DNA from: Actinomadura violacea
Lineage (GTDB): Bacteria > Actinomycetota > Actinomycetes > Streptosporangiales > Streptosporangiaceae
DNA: 64,000 nt
Assembly (NCBI RefSeq): GCF_017573465.1
Contig: NZ_JAGEPF010000023.1
Span: forward strand, 62,001 to 126,000
Direction: 5' to 3'
In this document: in pieces, positions 1 through 8,163 of the stretch
How the letters are laid out: each line of letters begins with the position of its first letter
How positions within the stretch are numbered: the stretch's first letter is position 1
Made by a program: the position numbers and the translations under genes
Notes under the pieces: generated by a model
Seen by the model: only the letters and a program-made list of their open reading frames with translations
What the model was told of the DNA's origin: nothing
Database searches by the model: none

Positions 1-145
1 GCGACTCGGCGGCTGGGTGGCGACGTTGCACGATCCGGCGGCGGGCGTTGACCCCACCGTCTTCGCGGATACGGCCACGGAGCTGCGCGAGGCGCTCGTC
101 CGCGAGCGTGGCCGGGCGGCCGCGACGCACCTCCGCAGGCCATGA
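1..145 (+). CDS. C-terminal fragment of an unidentified protein
   Basis: An open frame enters from the left edge and stops with TGA at 143-145, giving about 47 residues. The end is alternately charged (Asp/Glu/Arg) and looks helical. The stop overlaps the ATG of the next frame in an ATGA arrangement, which suggests that the two are translationally coupled. Too little is present to assign a family. Confidence 0.4.
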   Translation, partial: RLGGWVATLHDPAAGVDPTVFADTATELREALVRERGRAAATHLRRP

Positions 146-576
146 CGCGACGCCGGCGCCAACGCCGTCTATGGACGCGGCTGGCGCACAATGACCAAAC
201 GCAGTCAGCGCCCGCGCCGAACCCGTCTTACTGGGTTCCGCTTCCGACTCCGGTGGCGACGGAGACATGCCTGAGTGAACTCGCTCTGATCCTCGAAGAC
301 CGGGGATGGATGACGCTCCCTCAGTTCGACATCTCGCCCAAGTTCCTCCGAGTCATCGACCCTCGGGTACCGTACATAGGAGAGAGCGTCATGCTCGTCC
401 GGGATGCGAACGTGCCATCCGCGAAGCAGGTCCCGTGGTTCAAGTCCTCGACGGGCGTGCTCTTCGGCCCGTGCACTGACCCGCAAAGAGCCGCCGAGGC
501 GATTCACTTCCTGCTCGCTCCATGGGTCGCCATAGCGCTGAAGAAACGCACGAACCCCCATCGCCCTTCGCGCTGA
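142..576 (+). CDS. Hypothetical protein, 144 aa
   Basis: This small protein starts at an ATG that overlaps the upstream TGA. Its N-terminus is very basic (several Arg in the first ten residues), followed by a globular-looking domain of about 100 residues with hydrophobic and aromatic positions. I do not recognise the family. The arrangement with the preceding frame and the convergent methyltransferase gene just downstream make it a plausible last gene of an operon. An overlapping frame on the other strand at 205-561 is open but lacks comparable context. Confidence 0.5.
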   Translation: MTRRRRQRRLWTRLAHNDQTQSAPAPNPSYWVPLPTPVATETCLSELALILEDRGWMTLPQFDISPKFLRVIDPRVPYIGESVMLVRDANVPSAKQVPWFKSSTGVLFGPCTDPQRAAEAIHFLLAPWVAIALKKRTNPHRPSR

Positions 577-593
577 CGGTGCTCGGCGGGACG

Positions 594-3500
594 TCAGAAC
601 AACGCGTCGGGCGGCGCGAAGAGCCCATCGTCAATCGGCGCCTGTGACGCGGGCTTGGGCTTTGAGGACGGCGCACGCTTCGGAGTTCGCTTCTTCGGAG
701 CGTGCAGCTCCTCTTTCCGCTCCTGCTCGTACCTGTAGTGGTTCAACGCCAAGAGCTTGTCGAGCACATCAAGTTGCGCCTGCGGGCTGATTGTGAACCG
801 CACACCCTGCCGGGTCTCGTGGAACCCATGCCCAAGATCGATCTCCCGCCACGAGGGCAGCGGCGCAGACGCGATCCGCTCCTCGAACTCCCGGATCGCA
901 GGCTCCCGCTCCTCATCAAGCGCATAAGCCTCCCGAACTGCCTCATCGACCTCCACGTGAATATCTCGTAGCCGGATTATGGATCTATCGACTGCAGATT
1001 CATCGTGAAAAGAGTTGTAGATGTCGGTGAATCCCTCGTAGTTCGTAGTCGAGTCCTTCAGTAGAGTACGTCTGTGTTGATCTAGCGAGGCTCCTGCCTG
1101 ACCGATTCGATCAAAGATGATTGGGAGAGGTAGCGTGCCGAACCCCCTTGAAGGGGTGTATCTCAAATCGACTCTTAAGGTGGACTGGCCTTTCACTGTC
1201 CACCAGTAGAAATGAATGTTGCTTGACAGGATCGCGAGGTCTGCCGGCGAGTCGTCAGGAAATATGACGAGCGCCCCTCCCATTACGGGACCGGTCTCGA
1301 CTCGACAAACGATGCCATGCTTGCTGTGGCGAGAAATTGCAAGGCACGTTTCCTTGCCTTCGAGTTTCTTGTACAGTTCTGGGCGGCGGCGTTCGTAAAT
1401 CCACCATGCTTTGGCGTCGTTAGATGTCGAATCATGGCCTATTTTGCTCGCGAGAAGTTCCAGGGTGTTGGGGTATTTGCGAGCTTCAGCAATGGGCCAG
1501 TCCAAGAAATTAATGACCTGGCGGCTGGGATGTAGGTCTCTTGATTCGGTGATGTCCTTGGCGTCAAGGTAGCCGAAAATCACCCGCCTGCACTCCGGCT
1601 CCGCTTGCTCCAGTTCGGCAACCTCTTCGTCGGTGACTATGAAGTTAGTGCTTACTGTTGACCCCTGAAAGGCTTTATCTTTGTTGCTTTTTAGGTTGTA
1701 GGGCGCTCCGGGCACTCGAGTTTGTTCCTCTAGGGATGAGGTAATTCTGGATACGAGTGCTCCGTCAAGGAAGCGTGGTTCGATCGATTGTAGATGTCCT
1801 TGCCAAAGAATGGATATTTCGAGGGTAGCGGACCCTGGCCACGCCCTTGATTTGACGGCTCGAAATATGTCCCATTCTGATTTGTATGCCTGATCGAGGC
1901 CGACCTCGCGCGTTGGACCCTCTGCAATCGACTTGGTTGCAATGATCCCCACTCTTCCCAGGGGCGCAAGGCTTAGATCGCGCAGAAGGAAGTAGGAGCA
2001 GAGATCCGCGCTGCCGCGTTGGCCTCGAGCGATCCAGTTGACCAGGTACTCGCGGACGTCATCGCCGATATTTCCAGTTAGCTTCTGGCCGCCGATGAAA
2101 GGTGGGTTGCCGACTACGGCGTTGAAGCCGCCGCGGCCCATGACCTCGGGGAATTCCAGGGGCCAGTGCAGGGGGCGGATGGGGTCCTTGCGGGGGCCCT
2201 TGAGCATCGGGGTGATGAGTTCGCGGACCTCTTCGGCGGCGCGTTCGGATTCTTCCTGGAGGGCTACGAGGTCGGCGCTTCCGGCCCAGCCGTGCAGGAG
2301 GCCGTCGAGGCGCGCGGCGTATTCGGTCGGGTCGAGGTTCTCGTCTTCGAGGGAGCGCAGGGCGGCGGCGACGCCGGCGAGGGCCGTCTCGACGTCCTCG
2401 GCGAGGCGAGCGAGGCGCCGCCCGTAGTGGTCCTCGTCCTCGTCCGACTTCTCCCAGTGGGGCCTGCGGTTCTGCTTCTTGTCGAGCGCGGCGGTGAGGG
2501 CGGCGGCCACGACGGCGTCGGCGGCGAAGCGGAGGTCGTCCACCAGGCGGTCGGCCAGGGCGAGTTTCCTCGCCAGTTCCTCGCCGTGGACGGCGTCGCG
2601 GACGGGCTCGGCCTCGATCTCCCGGCGCAGGCGCTCGACCTGCTTCACGATCACCTGGGTGGTGTCGGTGAGCGTGTTGGTGAGCCGAGTGTTGACCCGA
2701 TAGCCCTCCTGCGGATCGAGGTGGAAGGCGAGGAGCTGGTCGATCGACGTCAGGCCGACGAGGGAGTCGCCGGTGCGCAGGGCGTGGTCCAGGAACGAGA
2801 ACGGCTTATCCTTGGCAAGGGTCACCAGCCACATCGACAGCTTCGCCAGCTCGACCGCCATCTCGTCGCGGTCCACGCCGTAGATGCAGCGGGCGGCGAC
2901 GCGGCGGCGGGCCTCCAGGACGAGGTCCTCGCGGTCGTGGCCGGGGCCGACCGCCGTGCGGACGTCGTCGGGCAGGCCGTCGCGATCCCAGGCGTCCATG
3001 ACCCGTTCGGCGAGGTAGCGGCACGCGGACACCAGGAACGCGCCCGAGCCCATCGCGGGGTCGAGCACCTTCAGGTCGAGGAGTTCGTCCGCCGACTTGG
3101 CGCGCCAGGCGGCGGGCTCGGCGCCCTGGGCGGGGCCGGGGGAGAAGCAGAGCGGGGCGAGGGCGTGCTCGACGACCTCGTCGGCGAGCTCGCGGGGCGT
3201 GTAGTGGGTGCCGGTCGCGCGGCGGTCGCCGACCCGGCTGATGATGAGCGAACCGGCGGGGAACACCGCCGGACGGCCGCGCAGGTCCTTCTCGTACAGC
3301 CCCCAGAAGCGGCGTGCGCGGGCCGCGAGGTCGTGGTCGTTGTCGCAAGCCGCGTCGAGCCTGTCGATGTCGGCCTGGGCGGGCTCGGCGGAAAAGGCCT
3401 TGGTGAGCTGGGACGCCGTCGCGCCGCCCTGCTCGGTCAGCCATTCCTTGAAAGACTCTTCGCCGTCGGCCGCGGCTTCCAGCGCCGACAGCGGGACTTT

Positions 3501-4832
3501 CGCCTCCTGCTTGCCTATGAGCCGCACATACGGCTCGTCGATGATGGTGCAGGAGAACTCCAGCAGGCCCTCGTAGACGTGGCCGATCTGCTCGACGCCG
3601 AGGCCCTTGTACGACAGGCGCTCGCCGCGCTTCTTCAGGAACAACAGCGCTTCGAGGACGGCGTGCACCACCAGGTCCGAGACGGGGAGGTGCTCCAGCC
3701 AGGGGAAGCGTTCCGGGTCGAAGAGCCGTCCGCCGTACGGGGGGATGCGCATGGCGTCGTGCTGCGAGCCGCCGTGCACTGCGCGGAAGGTGGCGATCAG
3801 GCGGGGCCACGCGGCCGCCCTGCGGTCGCCGACTCCCTCGCCGTGGCGGGAGCGGTCGTCCTCCAACTGGTCGAACAGCTTGCTGACCGAGTACGACAGG
3901 TCGTACAGGCGGGTGCCGACCGGCATCAGCCGGGCCTCCTCGGCGTACAGGAGGAAGACCAGCCGCATCATGACGACGAGGGCGCTGCGGTAGGCGTCGC
4001 GCGGCTCCACGTCCGCGAGCAGGCGGCCTCCGACGGCCCGGTCGAGCTGCCCCATCTCGGCGACGAGCAGCTCCACCGCGTCCCGCACCTGGCCGCCGAG
4101 CGTGGTGGTGATCTCGGCCTGCGCCTCGGCGCTGCGGGCGAACAGGGCCGCGAGGCTGGTGGAGTGGCCGCCGTCGGGGCCCGTGGCAGGCGCGAGGACC
4201 CGCTGCGCCGACAGCAGCGTCACGAAAGCCCGCAGGAGGTCCGTCTCCTCCAGCCACAGGTCGGCGTCGAAATGCGCGACCGTCGTCGGCTCGTTGGGGC
4301 GCGCGTGGACGAGGACCCACGACCGGCCGTTCGTCAGCAGGGCGAGGGGCGTCCCTCGGCGTCGGCACAGATCGGCCGCGTGCTCGATCGGTGTTCCGAT
4401 GGCGCGTCCGGGCCTGTCGAGCGCCTCCGTCCACGGTCGCCGGTACAGCAGCATGCGCTCGGCCCGGCCGCCCTTGCCGTCGGGGCCGTACAGGACGCCG
4501 TCCGGCCGGGCCCGCTGGTCTCCGGGCGCCGCGCGCAGCGCGCCCGGCAGGGCCGCGCCCTCGGCGATGACCCCGCCGGTGAGGCGCAGGACCTCCCGGA
4601 GGATGAAGTCGCACCAGGCCGCGTTGAGGAGGTCCGGTGCATCCTGGACCTCCTTCCACGCGATCCGGAGGCGGTCCATCACCGGTCCGGGAACGGTGTC
4701 CAGTCCCTGCCCGAAAGCCGCCGTGAGGACGGGGACGGCGATGAACGGGCCTTCGGTCGGCAGCAGCCGCACCCAGGCGGCGTGCTGCTGGGCGATGGAG
4801 GGGGCCTTCGGCCTTCTTCCGCGCGGCGGCAT
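594..4832 (-). CDS. Eco57I/DrmMI-like N6-adenine DNA methyltransferase, possibly with a restriction domain
   Basis: A 1412-residue class I SAM-dependent DNA methyltransferase. The N-terminal 230 residues resemble the accessory or nuclease-like part of type IIG and type I enzymes. The conserved block GTHYTP lies near residue 538. The SAM-binding motif I (DPAMGSGAF) is near 591, and the catalytic motif IV NPPF is near 908. The target-recognition region follows and has much lower GC than the rest. The ATG at 4832 overlaps the TAA of the upstream helicase gene (TAATG), so the two are probably coupled. Eco57I-like enzymes methylate adenine and may also cut; DrmMI of DISARM and PglX of BREX belong to the same broad class. 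No drmA, drmB, drmC or pgl gene is present here, so the system name stays open. Confidence 0.8.
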   Translation of the reverse strand: MPPRGRRPKAPSIAQQHAAWVRLLPTEGPFIAVPVLTAAFGQGLDTVPGPVMDRLRIAWKEVQDAPDLLNAAWCDFILREVLRLTGGVIAEGAALPGALRAAPGDQRARPDGVLYGPDGKGGRAERMLLYRRPWTEALDRPGRAIGTPIEHAADLCRRRGTPLALLTNGRSWVLVHARPNEPTTVAHFDADLWLEETDLLRAFVTLLSAQRVLAPATGPDGGHSTSLAALFARSAEAQAEITTTLGGQVRDAVELLVAEMGQLDRAVGGRLLADVEPRDAYRSALVVMMRLVFLLYAEEARLMPVGTRLYDLSYSVSKLFDQLEDDRSRHGEGVGDRRAAAWPRLIATFRAVHGGSQHDAMRIPPYGGRLFDPERFPWLEHLPVSDLVVHAVLEALLFLKKRGERLSYKGLGVEQIGHVYEGLLEFSCTIIDEPYVRLIGKQEAKVPLSALEAAADGEESFKEWLTEQGGATASQLTKAFSAEPAQADIDRLDAACDNDHDLAARARRFWGLYEKDLRGRPAVFPAGSLIISRVGDRRATGTHYTPRELADEVVEHALAPLCFSPGPAQGAEPAAWRAKSADELLDLKVLDPAMGSGAFLVSACRYLAERVMDAWDRDGLPDDVRTAVGPGHDREDLVLEARRRVAARCIYGVDRDEMAVELAKLSMWLVTLAKDKPFSFLDHALRTGDSLVGLTSIDQLLAFHLDPQEGYRVNTRLTNTLTDTTQVIVKQVERLRREIEAEPVRDAVHGEELARKLALADRLVDDLRFAADAVVAAALTAALDKKQNRRPHWEKSDEDEDHYGRRLARLAEDVETALAGVAAALRSLEDENLDPTEYAARLDGLLHGWAGSADLVALQEESERAAEEVRELITPMLKGPRKDPIRPLHWPLEFPEVMGRGGFNAVVGNPPFIGGQKLTGNIGDDVREYLVNWIARGQRGSADLCSYFLLRDLSLAPLGRVGIIATKSIAEGPTREVGLDQAYKSEWDIFRAVKSRAWPGSATLEISILWQGHLQSIEPRFLDGALVSRITSSLEEQTRVPGAPYNLKSNKDKAFQGSTVSTNFIVTDEEVAELEQAEPECRRVIFGYLDAKDITESRDLHPSRQVINFLDWPIAEARKYPNTLELLASKIGHDSTSNDAKAWWIYERRRPELYKKLEGKETCLAISRHSKHGIVCRVETGPVMGGALVIFPDDSPADLAILSSNIHFYWWTVKGQSTLRVDLRYTPSRGFGTLPLPIIFDRIGQAGASLDQHRRTLLKDSTTNYEGFTDIYNSFHDESAVDRSIIRLRDIHVEVDEAVREAYALDEEREPAIREFEERIASAPLPSWREIDLGHGFHETRQGVRFTISPQAQLDVLDKLLALNHYRYEQERKEELHAPKKRTPKRAPSSKPKPASQAPIDDGLFAPPDALF
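1000..2050. other. Low-GC segment covering the methyltransferase target-recognition region
   Basis: About 1 kb reads near 50 percent G+C by eye, while flanking DNA is clearly above 65 percent. It falls immediately after the NPPF catalytic motif and corresponds to roughly residues 925-1280 of the methyltransferase, where type IIG-like enzymes hold their target-recognition domain. The reading frame stays open throughout. This fits recombinational replacement of the specificity domain, which is an inference from composition alone. Confidence 0.6.
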
Positions 4833-7800
4833 TACTGGTTGCTCCCGTGGGCGATCGAAGCGGGCACGAGGAAGGTCACCGCGGCGGGGAACCACCGCGC
4901 CTTTGGCTCGGCGTAGCGGCGGCGGAGGGCGTCGGTCTCATTCTGGAGCTGGGCGGGAATCGTCGCGAGCCGGCTGCGGAGGGCGTCCCGGTCGGCCCGC
5001 AGCTGCCGCTGCTCGACCTCGAACAGACTTGGCTGCTCCCACTGATCCTCGTCGTCGAGGGCGGCGCGGATCGACTGCTCCAGCTCGGCCAGGACCCGCT
5101 CCATGGCGGAGATCTCCTGGTCGCAGCGGGTGTCGAGGTCGGCGCCGAGCCGTCCCTTGCGCTGGTTGGCGCGGGTCTCCAGGATGCGGGCGAGGCGCGG
5201 GTCCAGCTCCTCGTCCCAGAGGGCGGTCAGCCGGTCCAGCACGTGCGCGGGCGGCTGCTCTTCAGACGCGGCGGCCAGCCACGCCTCCAGGTCTTCGGCC
5301 TTCACCCGGACGAGCCTGCCGCCTTCCAGTACCCCGCCGGCGACGATGATCTCCTCATGCAGGCGGGTCCCCTCGGCGCCGGTCACCACCACCCGCATGT
5401 GCGCGGCGATGGCGGGCGTCCGCAGGAGGTCGCCGGGGACGACGCGGGCGGTCACCCGGTTCAGCCGCGTCCGCCGGGCGATGTCGTTCGCGCTGGACCA
5501 CAGTTCGGCGCGCAGCAGGCGCAGGCACATCTGGACGAGCCGATGGCCGAGATGCAGCAGGACGACGTCGGTGCGCCCGCCGACCGCGTCGCCGTCGAAC
5601 GTCACCACGCGCTCCTCACCGGTGAGCGGGTGATGCAGGCCGTCGTTGCGCGCGTCGGCCCACGAGCCGGACAGCGCGGGCAGCCGGAAGCAGGCCGCTG
5701 CGAAGTCCGGCGGCGACAGCGCCGGGACCAGGTCTTTGTTGTGCTCCAGCCGCAAGGCGGTGCGCACGACCCGTTCGACGGTCTCGGGAGACAGGTTCAG
5801 CTCGGTGCGGCTCCCGGCCAGGGTGTCGGCGAGCCGCTGGAGGTCCCTCGCCAGGTCGTGTTTGACCTTAAGGGCGGCTCGGCCGCTGCGCGTGGAGATC
5901 TCGGCGTCCGCCGTCTGCCAGTCCGCCTGTCTGCCGAGCATCTTCTGCTCGACCTGGACGGCGATGACGTCGCCCGCACTGCCCAAGTCCTCGCGGATCT
6001 GCTCGACCTTCTTGGCCGCCACGTACAGGAAGTGGAGCTCGTCCTCCAGCGAGCCGTCCTCGCGCGGCCGCGTCCCCTCCCATCCCTCGGGGACGAAGTG
6101 GAACACCTCGACCCGGTCGGCGGTCTGGCCGTGCCGGTCGATGCGGCCGTTGCGCTGCTCCAGCCGGTTCGGGTTCCAGGGGATCTCCCAGTGCAGCAGC
6201 CGATGGCAGTGGTTCTGCAGATTGATGCCCTCGCTGGCGGCGTCGGTGGCGAGGAGGAGGCGCATCTCGCCGCCCTTGATCCGCGGGTCCTCCTGGAAGA
6301 CGTTCTTGACGTGCTCGCGCTCCTTGACGTCCTGGCCGCCGTAGAGTTGCGCGATCCGCGCCGCCGGAAAGCCCGCGGTGATCAGCCGGTCGCGCAGCCA
6401 GCGCTGCGTGTCCAGGTACTCGGTGAACACGATGACGCGCTGGTCGGTCCAGCCGCCGTCCGGCGTGCGGACGATCGGCTCCAGCCATTTCAGGAACGCC
6501 TTGAACTTGGCGTCCTGCCGGTCCATGGCGTCGCCCGCCCAGGTGTGGAGCTCCTTGAGCAGCCGCTTGTCGTCGGCGCTGAGCGGCGCCATGACGCGGC
6601 GGGCCGCGCCGAGCGCCTCGGCCTCGGTCTCGGTATAGGTGTCGTCCTGCTCGGCCGTCTCCTCAAGGCGCTCGATGAGGGGGCGTAGGACGCGCTCTCC
6701 CGCCTTCTCGGCGGCCTGTTCCAGCTCGTCCGGCCGGTCGGCCGCGCGCTCCCTTTCGGCCATGGTGCGCAGGTGCGTTCCGACCGTCTCGTGAAACGCC
6801 TTAGGAGAGGAGAAGAGGCGCTTCTTCAACAGCATCGTCACGAAGTCGGCGGCGGTCCGGCCGCTCTCGGACGAGGCGGCCTTCCGGCGGCTCGCCGCGT
6901 AGGCCGCGAGCTTGGCGTGCGCCTGGCGCTCCTCGTCGGAGTAGGCGGTCTCCAAGTAGGACGTAACGCGCTCGGGGAACTCCGGTGACCCGTCCCAGCG
7001 CCTGGGCAGTTCCCGCTTGAGCCGCCGGACCATGATCTGGGCGAGTTGCTCCTCGCTCGGCGGGACGTTGCGGGCGAACCGCTGGTCGTCGAGGAGTTCG
7101 AGGAGGGCCGTCCAGGATTCCGGATACCCGTTGTGCGGGGTCGCGGAAAGGAACAGCCGGTGCTCGCAGTGCGGCGCGAGCAGCCGGATCGCCTCGGTCC
7201 GCCGGGAGTCCACCGCGTATCGGCCCCGGGTCGTCGGCGCGCACGTGTGGACCTCGTCGACGACCAGCATGTCGAACGTCCGCGGATACTTGGGAGCCTC
7301 GGGCAGCATGTCGCGCAGCAGGCGCCTCGGACGGTCGCGCTTGAGCCAGTCGATGCTGACGATGATCCGCGGGTAGTGCTCCCAGGGGTTGACGTAGAGG
7401 CCGCGGGACCTGCGGAGCCGCTTCAGCAGCGCCGAATCCAGCACGACGAAGTCGAGGCCGAACTTGTCGCGCATCTCCGCCTGCCACTGCAGCGTTAGGC
7501 CGGCGGGGCAGACGATCAGCATCGTCCGGGCCCGGTGGCGCAGCATGAGCTCCTGCATCACGAGCCCGGCCTCGATCGTCTTGCCGAGCCCGACGTCATC
7601 GGCGATCAGCAGGTTCGTGCGGGGCATGGACAGAGCCCGCACGACTGGGTCGAGTTGGTAGTCCTTGATCTGCACGCCCGAGCGGAACGGCGCCTGGAGC
7701 ACCGTGCGGTCGGCGGAGGCGATGGCGCCCCAGCGGACCGCGTCCAGGAACGCGTCGAGCTCGCGCGGGTCGTCGAAGCCCTTGCCCGGGTGGGGAAGCG

Positions 7801-8044
7801 CGTGCTGGTCGTGGGCCACCGCACCGGGCTCCAGCTCCCAGACCACCTCCAGACGCTCGTCGCGGGCGTCGTCCTCGATGCTGACGAGTTCCACCAGATG
7901 GGGCGTCCGGCCGGTCAGCACGCCGTCGGTGGCGCTGCTGACCGTCCCAGGCACGACGTTGGCGGCGACCCACACGCGATTGCGCACCGTGACGAGCTGC
8001 CCGTGAGCCGGAACGTCACTGTCGGGTGCCACCGTATCCGTCAT
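4832..8044 (-). CDS. SNF2-family helicase/translocase, DrmD- or HepA-like
   Basis: A 1070-residue DEAD/DEAH-superfamily 2 protein. Walker A appears as GLGKT near residue 147, a DEVH box near 260, and the C-terminal helicase lobe carries motif VI (NGRIDRHGQ) near 631. This order is typical of SNF2-type dsDNA translocases such as HepA/RapA and the DISARM helicase DrmD. The chosen ATG at 8044 has a GGAG-type site just upstream; a longer frame to 8092 has no better signal. The gene is first of a two-gene leftward unit with the methyltransferase, and it diverges from the UvrD-Wadjet operon. The pairing suggests a modification and DNA-remodelling module in phage defence. The substrate is unknown. 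Confidence 0.82.
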   Translation of the reverse strand: MTDTVAPDSDVPAHGQLVTVRNRVWVAANVVPGTVSSATDGVLTGRTPHLVELVSIEDDARDERLEVVWELEPGAVAHDQHALPHPGKGFDDPRELDAFLDAVRWGAIASADRTVLQAPFRSGVQIKDYQLDPVVRALSMPRTNLLIADDVGLGKTIEAGLVMQELMLRHRARTMLIVCPAGLTLQWQAEMRDKFGLDFVVLDSALLKRLRRSRGLYVNPWEHYPRIIVSIDWLKRDRPRRLLRDMLPEAPKYPRTFDMLVVDEVHTCAPTTRGRYAVDSRRTEAIRLLAPHCEHRLFLSATPHNGYPESWTALLELLDDQRFARNVPPSEEQLAQIMVRRLKRELPRRWDGSPEFPERVTSYLETAYSDEERQAHAKLAAYAASRRKAASSESGRTAADFVTMLLKKRLFSSPKAFHETVGTHLRTMAERERAADRPDELEQAAEKAGERVLRPLIERLEETAEQDDTYTETEAEALGAARRVMAPLSADDKRLLKELHTWAGDAMDRQDAKFKAFLKWLEPIVRTPDGGWTDQRVIVFTEYLDTQRWLRDRLITAGFPAARIAQLYGGQDVKEREHVKNVFQEDPRIKGGEMRLLLATDAASEGINLQNHCHRLLHWEIPWNPNRLEQRNGRIDRHGQTADRVEVFHFVPEGWEGTRPREDGSLEDELHFLYVAAKKVEQIREDLGSAGDVIAVQVEQKMLGRQADWQTADAEISTRSGRAALKVKHDLARDLQRLADTLAGSRTELNLSPETVERVVRTALRLEHNKDLVPALSPPDFAAACFRLPALSGSWADARNDGLHHPLTGEERVVTFDGDAVGGRTDVVLLHLGHRLVQMCLRLLRAELWSSANDIARRTRLNRVTARVVPGDLLRTPAIAAHMRVVVTGAEGTRLHEEIIVAGGVLEGGRLVRVKAEDLEAWLAAASEEQPPAHVLDRLTALWDEELDPRLARILETRANQRKGRLGADLDTRCDQEISAMERVLAELEQSIRAALDDEDQWEQPSLFEVEQRQLRADRDALRSRLATIPAQLQNETDALRRRYAEPKARWFPAAVTFLVPASIAHGSNQ

Positions 8045-8163
8045 GCGCTCTCCGCTCCCCGTTCCGTTCAGGTGGACATCGTGCCCTATCAATCACGAGA
8101 ATTCACCGTGAACCGCCCGCAACGCCGTGTCCTTTGAGCCGGATACCACGGAGGCGAACAAGC
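8045..8163. promoter_or_regulatory. Divergent promoter region between the two defence operons
   Basis: A 119-bp region separates the leftward helicase-methyltransferase pair from the rightward UvrD-Wadjet operon and must hold both promoters. It contains a perfect inverted repeat TTCAC-C-GTGAA at 8102-8112, a possible operator for shared control. No separate regulator gene is adjacent. Promoter hexamers cannot be assigned with confidence. Confidence 0.4.

Noticed and set aside
205..561. Leftward 118-codon frame opposite the small hypothetical gene
   Set aside because: It has no ribosome site or context. The rightward frame overlaps the upstream stop in an ATGA arrangement and is the better choice.
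2166..4916. 916-codon open frame antisense to the methyltransferase
   Set aside because: It is a high-GC shadow. It has no domain signature, and the opposite strand encodes clear methyltransferase motifs.
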